64,000 bases of DNA, taken from NCBI GenBank assembly GCA_037074615.1, contig CM073546.1:12951501-13015500 (forward strand), read 5' to 3'. Below, one piece after another: positions 12,957 to 24,484 of this stretch; position 1 is the stretch's first letter; each line of letters begins with the position of its first letter. The notes under the pieces are model-generated. The model made no database searches. It was not told the origin of the DNA and saw only the letters and a list, made by a program, of their open reading frames with translations. This stretch comes from Leucaena leucocephala (lineage: Eukaryota > Streptophyta > Magnoliopsida > Fabales > Fabaceae). The position numbers and the translations under genes were made by a program.

Positions 12957-12995
12957 CTATTTTTTTTTGTGAGGTGATGATTGATTGAAGTGCAT
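12957..12995 (-). other. Possible 12-codon upstream ORF of the DVL-like gene
   Basis: Minus-strand ATG at 12995 is followed by twelve codons (MHFNQSSPHKKK) and TAG. It lies about 130 bases upstream of the DVL-like start. The expected transcription start, 25-35 bases below the TATA box, falls at about 12990-12995, so the ATG may or may not be in the mRNA. Confidence 0.3.
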
Positions 12996-13019
12996 GAAAA
13001 GAGAGAGAAGAGAAAGGTG

Positions 13020-13027
13020 TTATATAG
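13020..13027 (-). promoter_or_regulatory. TATA box of the minus-strand DVL-like gene
   Basis: On the minus strand the sequence reads CTATATAA, followed by a pyrimidine-rich tract (TTTCTCTTCTCTCTC) typical of plant core promoters. It lies about 195 bases upstream of the DVL-like ATG at 12826. Confidence 0.6.
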
Positions 13028-13865
13028 TGGAGGGAGAGAAAGAAGAGGGTGTGGTGGTCCTAATGGTGATGGTCGTCTTTGGTCGCTAATAAAGGAACCA
13101 AACGTGGGGCTTGTGGTGGATCATATGATATGTCCCACTACACTCACCAAGCAGCTTACTCTTTGGGTCCCAATACTTTACTGGCAGAGAAACAATTATA
13201 TAAAAAACATAAAAAGAAAGGAATGTTCAAAGCCATACAAAACAGACACTTCATATATAAAGCTCTAGCTCCCCTAATTTCTTGTGTTTCTTTTTTCTGC
13301 ATTAATTTGAATGATTATAATATTCCAAGGCTTGCAAATTTTAAGCTCCATGTAAAAAATATAATAATTGGGCTTTTGAAGGGAAAACTTTCGTAACCTT
13401 ATATATATTTGTGATTGTAGTAGGTGTAGTAATTAAGAATGAATAGCAGGGTGAAAACTGAAAAGGAAAATAACATTCTAATAATAAAGTAATAATAAGT
13501 GGAGAAGTATATTAACTTCACTTTTGTCCTTAAGAGAGATGCTCTAATTGAGAATCTTGAATGCTTTGTTTAATCTTGCGGAAAATATACGTAAACATCT
13601 TTTTTTATAATGTTAATTTTTATGACACACACGAACACATAATTATAATATATATTCACTTTCCTTTTAGATTTCTTTCCTCATGATGTGGTAAACAATA
13701 GGTTAAAAGGTATTGGCGAAAATGAAAAAAGAGTTAAAAAGAATGCAAGCCAAACTCATTTTAGATTAATGAATTCAATTTCTGAATAGTTAAATAGGAG
13801 TCCAATCAGCATTTATATATTTTATGTACAGTAAAAGCATATTATCAGTCTATCCATCATCTATG

Positions 13866-14095
13866 GATTTAGTGGTGTAAGGTTGGACACTCTCACCAAA
13901 AAGAGAAGATTCGATTCCTGAGAATATTGTGGTGTTTGGGAAGACATCTCTATAGCTAAGTGAATTGAGAGTACTACCAGTATTAAAATTAATAGGGGTA
14001 AGTCCCTACTTGAGCCAATCCATGTGGATCATGAATTAAGAATCATGCTTTTAGATCTCATGTGACCCAACTCTTTTTTTTAAATTTAGTGTATA
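13866..14095 (+). mobile_element. tRNA-derived SINE-like sequence
   Basis: An A-box-like stretch (TAGTGGTGTAAGG, from about 13870) is followed by a good B-box, GATTCGATTCC, at 13908-13918. This spacing is that of an internal RNA polymerase III promoter. The segment runs on without coding potential into a T-rich tail (CTTTTTTTTAAA). No clear target-site duplication was found, so the limits are approximate. Confidence 0.5.
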
Positions 14096-15633
14096 AAAAA
14101 ATATTATAAGTCTTTTGAAGAAATTCTTACACTGGATTCTTTCACATGTGGAGTTTTTTATCTATTGAAACTCAATAACTCAATTATCCCTCATGCCATC
14201 TACTTATTTTGGGTTGATTCTATGTCTCATTGCGTTTATTCATAGAGTTTATAGTGTTATTGTCATAGTGCAAATACAAATCCAAACTTTTTCCTCATGT
14301 TTAAAATCCCACATAAAACTATTATTATAATATTAAACAAAAAGTTGTGGGATCAATGTTTGTTTTATAATCATGAAAGAGCATTTATCTTCTAAGAAGC
14401 TGGGCATAAAAAATGCCACCAAATTTATCAGATAATCATTAATCTATAATGAAAAACTATCTAATATCTTCAATTACTACAATCCCCTTTTATTTATATC
14501 ATTCTATATTACTTTATAAAATGATCAAACAGAATATTGGCACTTGTGAATCTTTTATGATAATCAGATATGGTTGTTATCCCGAAATGGCCTAGCCAAA
14601 AAGTAAAATAATTGACTTTAGTGCTTAGTGGCTGAGGTTTATTAATTCCTAGTGGCTAGAAATTCAAAAGAAATAAAGATGTTTTCAAGTCTACTCTCGG
14701 CATTTGATGTAATAGAAGCTATCTAGTTTTCCAATAAAAAAATATTTTATGCTGTTGAATTTCTCTCAAGCCGTTCAATGATAATGAAATAAAGCAGTTT
14801 CAATCGCTATTTTGTTTGTTTAATCAATCGATTTGACTGATAACTCTCCTTTAAAACATTAATATTAGGCTTAAATCGATGGAAATTTTGATTGTTATAT
14901 TATTTGTTAATGCATGGAAGTCAGATTAGCCAAAACATATATGCAAATATGCAACGTTATAATGATATGATGATAATTTTAGTATGACTGACTCACTATC
15001 ACTAAAAAAATTTTATTTCACTTTTGTATTCGAATTTTTTTAATGTTATACGGCAAAAAAAAATACTAAAATTGGATACAAACTTTTGAATATTAAATGA
15101 AAGAAAAGGAAAATAATTTAATACTGTACCACGAAAATTAAATTTACATTTTTTTGGAGAAATTTCAGTATTTCAAATTTAATGATGAAAACTGACAAAA
15201 GAACAGAAATATTAAATATCCTGTACTTATATATTTAGAAGATTACAAATCATGATAAATAATTATCAAGAATAACTTTTCTAAAGGGATCTAATCTAGG
15301 AGATACTTGAACGAAAGACTTTGTTTAGTACGGATAATGACTAATGACGAATTATTAGAAGCTTCATATGAATCCGCCATAATTAGTTTTATTTTGGCCA
15401 GAATTTACTAATCAACCACAATTTACAAAATCTCCTTTATATATATAAACACATAATTAATTTTTTCACTCCTCTAAAAATCAATAGAGAAGTTTACTTG
15501 AGTTATAAATGTAAAACATCAATTAAAGTGATCTTTTAAATTTAAAAAAAATCTCAAATTTTCTCTATTGATTATATATATTAAGAGAGTTTTCTATAAG
15601 AGAATAATTTATATTACAAATAATTAAAAGAAA

Positions 15634-15897
15634 TACTCCTCCAATTCTTAATATAGAACTTAATTGGGGAATTAATTTTAGTCATAAATATAAAACATGC
15701 ATCATATATTTATTATTTTTCTCAAATTAAGTTTATCGATACTTCTTCAATAATAATCAAATAAGAGAGGGAGGGAGAGAGAGAGTTAAAGAAAATTATT
15801 ATAGTGTTTTAAAAAATATCATATTAACTAACTTATTTAACTTTTTTAATCTAATTAAATTTATTAAATAGACTATATATTAAGTATAAGAGAAATA
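15634..15897. mobile_element. Stowaway-like (Tc1/mariner) MITE
   Basis: The element begins TACTCCTCCAATTCTTAATATA and ends with the imperfect complement (TATTTCTCTTATACTTAATATA read on the minus strand). TA at both edges fits the TA target duplication of Tc1/mariner MITEs, and CTCC at the tip fits the Stowaway-type end. Length is about 264 bases and it is non-coding. Confidence 0.6.
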
Positions 15898-16608
15898 CTT
15901 TAAGAAAATTAATATATTTTTTTTATAAATAATTAATTTAACTAATTTTTTTAATTCTTATAAATAGTCCCACTCTTCTATCCATACCTTGCTAGTACAT
16001 AGTTCCAAATTGTGCTAGAGTTTGCCGATATTTATTCCTCTTATATCGTCATTCTTTTTTTGTCGGGAAAAGAAGTTAATGACCCTGTAAGCTTTCTACC
16101 TGGGACATGTCTTAGTGCTAGTGTAGCTTACCATCCACTAGAACTAAGTACTAATGTAAATTATTGCCTTATTAACTAGCTAATCAAACGTGAGCCCCTC
16201 CTCAGACGGATTCTTCTTTTTGGTCTTTAACCTATAGGGTATTAGTAGCCGTTTTTAGCTGTTGTCCCTTCTCCACATCTTGCGTTACTGCTCTTGCACG
16301 TCTCAAACTATTAGAGAATTATTTTTTCTGTTTTTAAATTATTATGTAAGCAATTTCCATCCCATTTTGTTCTGATCAAATATATGGCTGATATATATGA
16401 AAGGGGGACAAGTGATGGAAGGAAGCATGAAAATGGAGAATAGCTGAGACAGAATATTATTAAACTTACCAACTCGTGGCTCAAAATTCAAACCCCTTCT
16501 TTCTTTTTCTACGGGAATCCTTGCCATGAAAGAAAAGGACCCCAGCTGATCTTGTTCGCACAATTAAAATAAGATAAGCCAGCTGCACGGTACCATAATC
16601 GATCTCTG

Positions 16609-16625
16609 CACGTGATGTTCACGTG
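16609..16625. promoter_or_regulatory. Paired G-box motifs (CACGTG x2)
   Basis: Two perfect palindromic CACGTG hexamers lie at 16609-16614 and 16620-16625, 11 bases apart, about one helical turn. G-boxes bind bHLH and bZIP factors in plants. No gene could be assigned to them, so a regulatory role is inferred only from motif and spacing. Confidence 0.35.
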
Positions 16626-19098
16626 AAAGACACGATCACTGTCTGTAACGCAGTAGACAACCTTTGGTTACTATTATCGAGTTTGAATTCATTTTTAATC
16701 CCCAGAATTCTTACCTATATACAATATGTATGTTCTTAACTCTTAGATAGATAATAGACAGCGTGCTCTACCTGATATTAGTATCGCCTAAGAGGAAGGG
16801 AGACTCCTCCTTATCCCCGTATCGTAGGTGAATTTAACCCATTTCCAAAACTTTCCTATACCAAAAAAAAATAATTTTTTTAAGTGTTTTTGAAGTAAGA
16901 TCAGTAACGTACAATTTATAATTAACAATAACAATAAATTTTATTCCAATAAAAAACAGTCCATAATTAAATACATGTAAAACAAATAATTTTTAAATTT
17001 TTTAATCATTAATTACTGATCATTTTCATTTTTTATTTTGGAGGAATAAAACTCATTATTATTGTTGTTGTTGTTTTTTGTTGTTATTATTGCATTTCTA
17101 GTTAAAATTTTGTAAACCACAGGCTACTTAACTTGGCTGTGAGGGAGCTTCATGTGGTTTTCCTTCTTTTGGGTTCCAGGCTTTGCTTTAGAAGCAACCA
17201 TTTCTGTATTAGTAGCTTGTAGGGCTGCCGTGTGATCACTTTAGAACGATTTGGGATGGAATTGACAAATATGGCATCTTGTATTGTTATCCCTTTTTCT
17301 TGCAATCACTGTACAGATTGAAGCTATATTTTAGTCCAAAACCAAAACGACCAAGACCGACCATTCACATCATTGTCTCTTGCCCTCTTCCTGAAACAGT
17401 TACAAAAAATTAGCAGCATGGCAATGAAAAATAAATTAATTTATATCTGGCAATCAAACGAGTCTTATTATTATTTCATTCTTGCCACGCAGCGCAATTA
17501 TATTTTCCCTACCAATAACATGTGATTTTGACCAAATTAATGTAAGAGTAAATTTATATTTGAAGTTGCAAAATCACTTTTCCAACAAAGATTCAAACGC
17601 GCACCAATTAATTGTCCCAATAACCCAATCGCTCACATGCTGCACTCAATTTTGACATACCATGCAAAAATGTTTTGCACATTATGATCGTAGGTTCAAC
17701 TTAATGGTGGAGTTTCCCAAATAGTTCTTTAAAACTGACTTCAACCGAAGTGAAAAGAAAAGGAAAAAGGGTAAAAACTCATTTTTTAAGAAATAAGAAA
17801 ACCAATCTTACCTCTTAATCACTTTCCCTCTTCCAACTTCAGTTGAATTATAATCTAGAAAATGTGCATTGATTGGATATAAGCAGTTGAATACTTCAAT
17901 AATTGGAACAGACAATGCAATCATAGAAATGAATTAAGGGTAATGTACAAAATAATATAGAGACATTACAACTACAATACAATTGGAATTCAATTGATTA
18001 TGAATTTTTTTACTTGTTCAAGGCCAGCTCAAGCGACCAAATCATTCGATTCAATATAAAAAGTTAAAACCCATTCCTGAGTAACAAGCTTGAATGCACA
18101 AGATTAATGGTAGGTTATGCTAAGCTTACTAGCCAAGGCTAATTGTTCAGTGATTTTGATTTATAGATTTGTCATTTATCAATAACTCCTTGTCCCTCCT
18201 AGGCCCTGGAGCAATAACCAATGGACCCCAAACTAGAATGGATAGTGACACAACAATCACATATAGTCTCTGCAATAAAATGGGTAAAACAAACAAAGTA
18301 GCTTAAGGGATGGGGTAGCTGCCCCCACCCAAGCAACTTAAATGACCAAGTTGAGAGCCAGAAAATATATAAAGGGAAAGTCTCTTTCCAAGTACGAACA
18401 AAGCCAAATAGTTTATGCAGAAAGCACCAATCGAAAGATTTATAGCATCAACCTACCAAAATTTTAAAAAGGCATGAAATAAAGTCTCGGGAGTCCTGAA
18501 GTTTGACCTCCGCCTCTGGACACGTTTATGAAAACATTATACCCAGGTGCCAACTGTATCCAAACAGCAAAAGCTGCATCATTGCATGAAGCTTGTTGCC
18601 TGGAAAGCTCCCACCCTATGAGGAACAGGGAATTCAACCAAAAAAAATATTTGACCAACACAGTTGCAGTTACTTTAACCTCCCAACTTTTTACAGAGCA
18701 ACAGTTATCGATTCATCATATTGCAAGGTTTCGGCCTTTTGGGGATCATAACTTGGTTTTGCTCCAAATACCTACATGCAGATGCAGTAAGCAACCATTT
18801 CTTGCCATTCAAGAATCTTTATTATATATTCCAAAAGAAGTCAATAGTTTGGTCACATGGATGAAAATGACACGTCACGTTGCTAAATTTTTTTGAACCA
18901 AACAGACAACTACTTCTGAGTCATATCATTAATTCAAGGAAAATACATAAGAAAAACACAATAAACACTAGATTTTTTTAAGCCTCAACTGCGTCTTTTT
19001 CATCAAGAAATTCCAGATATAGACGGTTCTAAATCCTGCTTAAAGATCTATGATGATATACTTGACAATATTAATGTCTGAAACTAAAGATCTATGAA

Positions 19099-22000
19099 TC
19101 AAAAGTTTTGAGGAAAGCTTGTACGGTAGATCATCATTGGTCCGATAGCTGAAAGCAGTGTATTCTTCAAGTCATTTATATCCTTGAGCAATTTCTCATT
19201 CTCCCAGTTCTTCCTCTGTATCTCAACTTCAAACGCTGAAGTAGGGGTTGCGGGAAGGGAAAGGAAAGGTTGCAATACATCATTGTCCATTCAGGAGAGG
19301 AGACTAAAGCATGGGAACTTATATCCAGCACTCATATTATACTCAAGAAATTGAACTCCATAACTGAACATAAAAGTTTTGACAAAATATGAATATGAGC
19401 ATCCATGGTAATTCAGTTTTTCCACGTTCTGCAGTAAAAGGTGACCTACTGTAAGATGCTACATTGCTACCATGTCACTTAAACTCTTACTCCAGCAACC
19501 TGCCATGCAGGAAGACTTGTGCCACAACTATTAAATCCTTGTTTGTTAAGAAAAACTAAATTTTCACCTTGGGCCATGGTAAATAACTGTAGTGGTAGCA
19601 CTAAAGTTTGAATTTTTTTATTAAGAATGTAAAATGAAGTTATACATACTTTGAAATCACATATTGGAGCAGCTTCCTAAATTCTTTGGAGATTCATGTA
19701 TATATCCTATATAACTTGATACTTATATCATCCACTTAGGCCAAACAAATTGGAGTATAAAAGCTACTGTTAACTTGTTATGAACTTGCACTCCATCTCT
19801 CAAGATAAAAGGGAGAGAAAAGCTTTGCAATATCACTCTTGTCCTATTTTCCTAGAGGTCAATATCTGTCTTTTGAATTACTTATAGATGACATCATATC
19901 AAGTATTCCACATTCAGTAACACTATGAACCAATTAAATATAAAATAATCAGGACAAAATCCCTTGAACTGAAATAAGAATACAAATGAAAAGCAAAAAG
20001 AATTCCTAGAAAGCCCTGTATGTAATATATAGTCCAAATATTAGTGTCACGACCCTATTTTTGAACCGTGACCGGCACAGAATATAAATACCTCATATTT
20101 TGAAAGCCTAGAATTTTAAATAAAACCTTTAAAGTTACCATAGCATTTTTCAAAATCATATGAAATATTTCCTGGGATTTATGCAGAGCATTATCCTTTC
20201 CAAAATAATACAAGTTCTTAAGAAGCAATTACATCAAAAGTAGTATTTATCAAACGAAGCTTCGGATCAACAGCGAGGCTCTTTACCGCTCAGCTGGAGG
20301 ATTAGGGTCACCTGCACTATCTGAAGCCAAAAATCTTTTCGTGAATAACGTCCCAAAAACATGATTTAAAGAATGCGGAAAATAAACAATGCAATATCAT
20401 ATTGAAAATGTATTTCATAATGCTTTGAAATCTAAGGCGACCCTTTTTGTCAACATTTGTATTTCAGGGAAAATAACCGTATGAACTAACTATTTCAAAT
20501 AACTCATTCAAAACAATCTTTTCACAACCATGATCTTTCTGTAGGACTTCAACAGAACGAAAACAGACTTGGACACAGTCCACGAGGGTAAATAACCAAT
20601 CTAGCAGCTCAAGGCCACTAGCTGTCGCGAGTACGAGACTCACGTAATAATCTGGTGGCTCGAGGCCACAATCCATCGCGAGTACGAGACCCACGTATAT
20701 CCGTCGCGAGTATGAAACCCACGTATATCCGTTGCGAGTATGAAACCCACGTGTATCTGTCGCGAGTATGAAACCCACGTGTATCCGTCGAGCTCGGGTA
20801 ACCAAGGTGCACCAAGGACTAACAGTACTGCTGTTAGCAACCAGCGTTCTGTGTTCCATCCTAAAACATTTCCATCATGCGTGGGGCCCTTTTTTTACAT
20901 GTAATGATCTCAATCGTTTCAAATATCATAATCGTTGGTAAAACCACTTTGAATTTCAAAAACCCCAGCATGAACATTTAAAATCAAGTTACTGTAAAAT
21001 CATATGAAATTCGTATAAGAATATATTTCATGAATAACATCAGTTCAATGCAACTTTTACCAAACTCTTTTCAAAAAGCTTATTCATCCATTTTCATGCA
21101 TAATCATAATTCTTTTGTAAACCAATCGAAAGAAAATCATTTCTAACGATTTAAACCATACTTTCATAAAATATGCCTTTCGAAATCCATATGTGAAATT
21201 CATCATTTGAAATGACAATGCATTTGAAACTATAAAATTTAGGGAATGTTATTCACTCACCTGCCATGCTCCTAAACCGTTACTCCTCCCACCAAACACT
21301 TGCTACAAGATTACTTCTTGACCCCTGGTATTCTGAAATAGTATTAATATTCTATTCAAAGCTCCAACAGAAATAAATCACCTTGAAACTACAGCCAAAC
21401 ATCAAGGCAAACACTTAATCATTTCTAAACCTTGAACACACCCTTTTTCACATCTTTGTAACTTTCAAAGTTCCTCTCCAAACTACTTAATTCTAATACT
21501 CCAACTCCATAAACTTTCTATTTCATCTTTACACATGTATCTATGGGTATATGTATAACAGTAGCAATCATAAATCATCAACATTCTTCTTTCATTCTGA
21601 AAGCAACTTTCATGCTTATGTGCAATTAGCAACAATGTCCAATCTACTCCCCACAGTCACAGATTTCATAATTATCATGCAGTATAATACATTCCCATAC
21701 CTAAATGCACATAGCATTTCCTGACTCAGCCCAATCCTGCATCAATACCCCAAAAACATAAACATTACACACCCAGAATACACACAGCGACAGCGACCAC
21801 CGTGCGTACACATATACTCATGCATCTATTTCAACCAAGCTCACAGCCTCCATTCAATATTGATTCACATCAGCAGCATAACAGTATGCACACGGCAGCA
21901 ACAAACCAGTATAATCATGAATTATCTATATTACCACAGAAACCTTCCCAACATAGCAAACACAACAGTCCACGGTCGCAAAGAAAACAAGGAACAAGGG

Positions 22001-24303
22001 TGAAACTTACCACCCTTACCGCACCTGGGATTCACAGCAACAACACCACAGAACAAAGCAGGAAAATGATCGAGCCTAGCTTCTTACTTCATTCTTTCCT
22101 TCTGTCAACTACAACAAACATCCTGATACAGAGAATGACGATGACACCAAAGAACAGAGTGAGCTTAGCTGCTCAAGGTAGTAATCCAGGAATAGAAGAA
22201 AGAACATGAGTATGGAATATGGTTCAAGAAGCTTACCCACATTGCCCACCGAACCGACCACTGCGGAGGAAAACAGAAATGAAATTCAAAGACTTGCTAC
22301 AGTAACAGAGAATTGCTACAGTATCAGAGAAAGGCGACAAACGACTGCTCTCCGGCGACTGCGATGACCACAAGAATGGTCTACGGGAAGAATCATTCAC
22401 CGGCGCTAGAACCCAACTCACAGAGCTCGCGACACCCCTGCCTTCCACTCTCACTCTCCCAGCGACCGCACAGATGACAGAAAGAGAAGGAGAGCGGGGC
22501 GGTTGCTTCTTAAGGACAACGGCGGAGACCTCTCTTGCCGTGTACTCTCCTCCCGCGCTGCACGCTGAACCTCTGCTACTCTCACCTACGCCAGCTGCTG
22601 CCCTGCCATCTCTGGTCGCAAGGAAAGAAGAAGAAAAAATAAAAAATGGGGGAGACAGTCGGGATTCGGTGATAGGGAACAGAGGAAAAAAGGAAATTCA
22701 TAAAATGACTTACGCTTCTGCACAAGCTGGAATTCGAACACGGGCCAAACGTTTTTCCTTTCGCCACATGAACCATTCCGCCAATGCTCCCCATACGAGG
22801 TATTCTACAATAAATATACATATATCCGATAATTAGAATTCTTGATCATAACAATTAGTCCAGGAAATGATTCCAAACACACAGAAACAATCAGATACAG
22901 ACATCAAAAGAGAGAATTAATGGTCATGAACTACTTCATGTGACTCTGATGTCAACAATTACGTAGTAAGTTGATGGAGATAGAAGGAAAATAATATCAC
23001 TCGAGTTCGAATTATTAAGATCTTCGAGAATTTCCTCCACAAATGCCAATACCGAATTTTTCAAAACATTATGTTTTTTATCCATAAGCTGAATTTCACT
23101 TTCAAGTGAGTCTTTCTCTGACAACAATGTCCTTACTTCATATTTCTCTCCCGTCAATGTCAGCCTGAAATCCTAGGCACATGATCGTAAAATTTTCCCT
23201 GCAAATCAACTAAGCACTCAGTCATCAGTACCTAAATTGCAATGCTGCATAAGATTATGCCAACTTAACAAGTTATATATATTATATGAAACCAGGAAAT
23301 TTCCATTAGCAATAGGGAATATTACAAAGATGTTACATTATAGGTGCGATTCTATCTTGTATGTAGTTCCACGAGCCCCAGAAACACTTGATTTAGGGAA
23401 AAATAAGCTGAGAACCAAAATGGACAACAATAAGCCTTATTTCACTTGATTTGGAAAATTAATTTAGCTAGAAATAGGACGGAATAAGTTTTTATTAAAT
23501 GATATCAAAAGATATAATATCCCCATTTCTTGAGAGTTGCCATGTTTATTTTGGAAATCTCAATATTCCTCAAAGTATCATGGAATAATTGATATTATTG
23601 CATGTAGCTAACTTTTAGCTCCAAAGTTAGTTCGGAACTGGCATTTTATGCTGTTGCATAAATTATTTTCATTTTAGGAAGATGAAAGCGCCCATCTAAC
23701 AAAATTCCACCTTCCGACATTTAAAAAATTGTAGAAATTTAAAATCCCGTAACAAGGCAGAATTCAATATCAACATCAACAAATATGAAGAATTGTTCTA
23801 AATTCGTCATCACTCGTGTTCTTTCCGATCTTAGCCTACTTCATTTTGGACAAAATAGCACAATTCTTAAAGACAGCAATCTCAGTCTGCTTCTTTAAAC
23901 GGAGATAAAGACACCCATGTGTCACAATTTCAGCCTTTTCAGGGTTAGAAAATACACAAATGGGAAGCCCAAAACAAAATAAGAGATCAATATTTACGAT
24001 CTCGGCCCGCTTAATTTTACAATCTCCGTAATTTCAAAAATGAGGACTTTTAATACCTCTGTTCAGTAATTCTTTTTACAATCTCGGCGCGCTTCATTTT
24101 AAGACAACATATCTCCTTTTCCAAAGAACTTACAGAGGCCTTCAACTTATGTAATCTTTATAAGGAAAATGAAAACGAAAATTTGAATACCTCACATAGA
24201 ACAAGAAAACTGGAACAGTCGAGATAAAATTACTATTTAATTGCTGGTCAAGAGAAACAACACACGGGCTTTTAGAATTTTTCTTTGTCGTGCATTCTTG
24301 CAT
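19099..24303 (-). CDS. Tentative coiled-coil protein gene, four exons, function unknown
   Basis: Four minus-strand exons join in phase across GT-AG introns: 24303-24191 (starts ATG, 37 codons plus AG), 24155-24057, 23164-23001 and 19235-19099 (ends TGA), giving about 170 residues. The middle two exons read KASVSSLEKEICCLKMKRAE and SEKDSLESEIQLMDKKHN, and the last has IQRKNWENEKLLKDINDLKN: heptad-type coiled coil, with no catalytic domain. The family is not recognised. The first exon is the weakest, and its frame stays open further upstream to a TAG near 24386, so the true 5' end may be missing: element B begins at 24485. Element A (20045-22792) occupies most of the last intron. The gene may be a truncated remnant. 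Confidence 0.4.
20045..22792 (-). mobile_element. Long tRNA-headed non-coding element, copy A
   Basis: Read on the minus strand, the element begins at 22792 with a tRNA-like head (GGGGAGCATTGG; A-box TGGCGGAATGG at 22783-22773; B-box GTTCGAATTCC at 22739-22729). A GC-rich stretch and a long non-coding body follow, then a 3' module from about 21285 down to 20045 that ends CACGTTCAAAA-like sequence and GGGTCGTGACA. The module includes a 28-bp minisatellite at 20678-20789. No transposase or reverse transcriptase frame is present. It matches copies B and C in order and orientation of parts. It lies in the last intron of the tentative coiled-coil gene. Confidence 0.6.
20678..20789 (-). repeat. 28-bp minisatellite in copy A
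   Basis: The phrase GCGAGTA(C/T)GA recurs at 20678, 20706, 20734 and 20762, exactly 28 bases apart, each unit containing CCCACGT(A/G)TATC. A related GCGAGTACGAG at 20626 lies 52 bases before the first. The same position in copy C holds a 49-bp array. Confidence 0.9.
23826..24103 (-). repeat. Four decayed copies of a coiled-coil exon core
   Basis: The minus-strand core AAAATGAAGCGCGCCGAGATTG of the intact exon (24081-24103) recurs in altered form at 23998-24020, 23878-23900 and 23825-23851. The copies read LKMKRAEIV, IKRAEIV, LKKQTEIAV and a fourth with an in-frame TAG. Spacing is irregular (82, 120 and 53 bases), so this is a short duplicated exon array decaying inside an intron. Confidence 0.45.
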
Positions 24304-24484
24304 GTCAAGGCAAACATCATATAGACAAGCAAAATAAAATTTGAAACCAGAAAATTTTATTGATATAGCAAATAGATTGAATATCTAGGAAGGAACGATC
24401 TACTTTTGTTATGACTCTAAAATTTTATAGATAAAAATTTACTCAACAAACGTATATATATTTAGTCTTTGCAAAATTGGCAAT

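Larger units (their letters stand above)
12828..19098. other. Promoter region of the DVL-like gene, then gene-poor AT-rich DNA
   Basis: The first few hundred bases hold the core promoter and upstream region of the minus-strand DVL-like gene. Beyond about 13400 I see no gene on either strand. Recognisable items are a SINE-like sequence near 13866, a Stowaway-like MITE at 15634, twin G-boxes at 16609, and one copy of a dispersed repeat at about 16720-16880. Short open frames near 16342 and 18464-18896 have no recognisable domain and are not called. Confidence 0.5.

Noticed and set aside
18464..18896. Overlapping open frames on both strands
   Set aside because: No domain, no splice-consistent neighbours and no codon signal; they may be 3' UTR of the coiled-coil gene.
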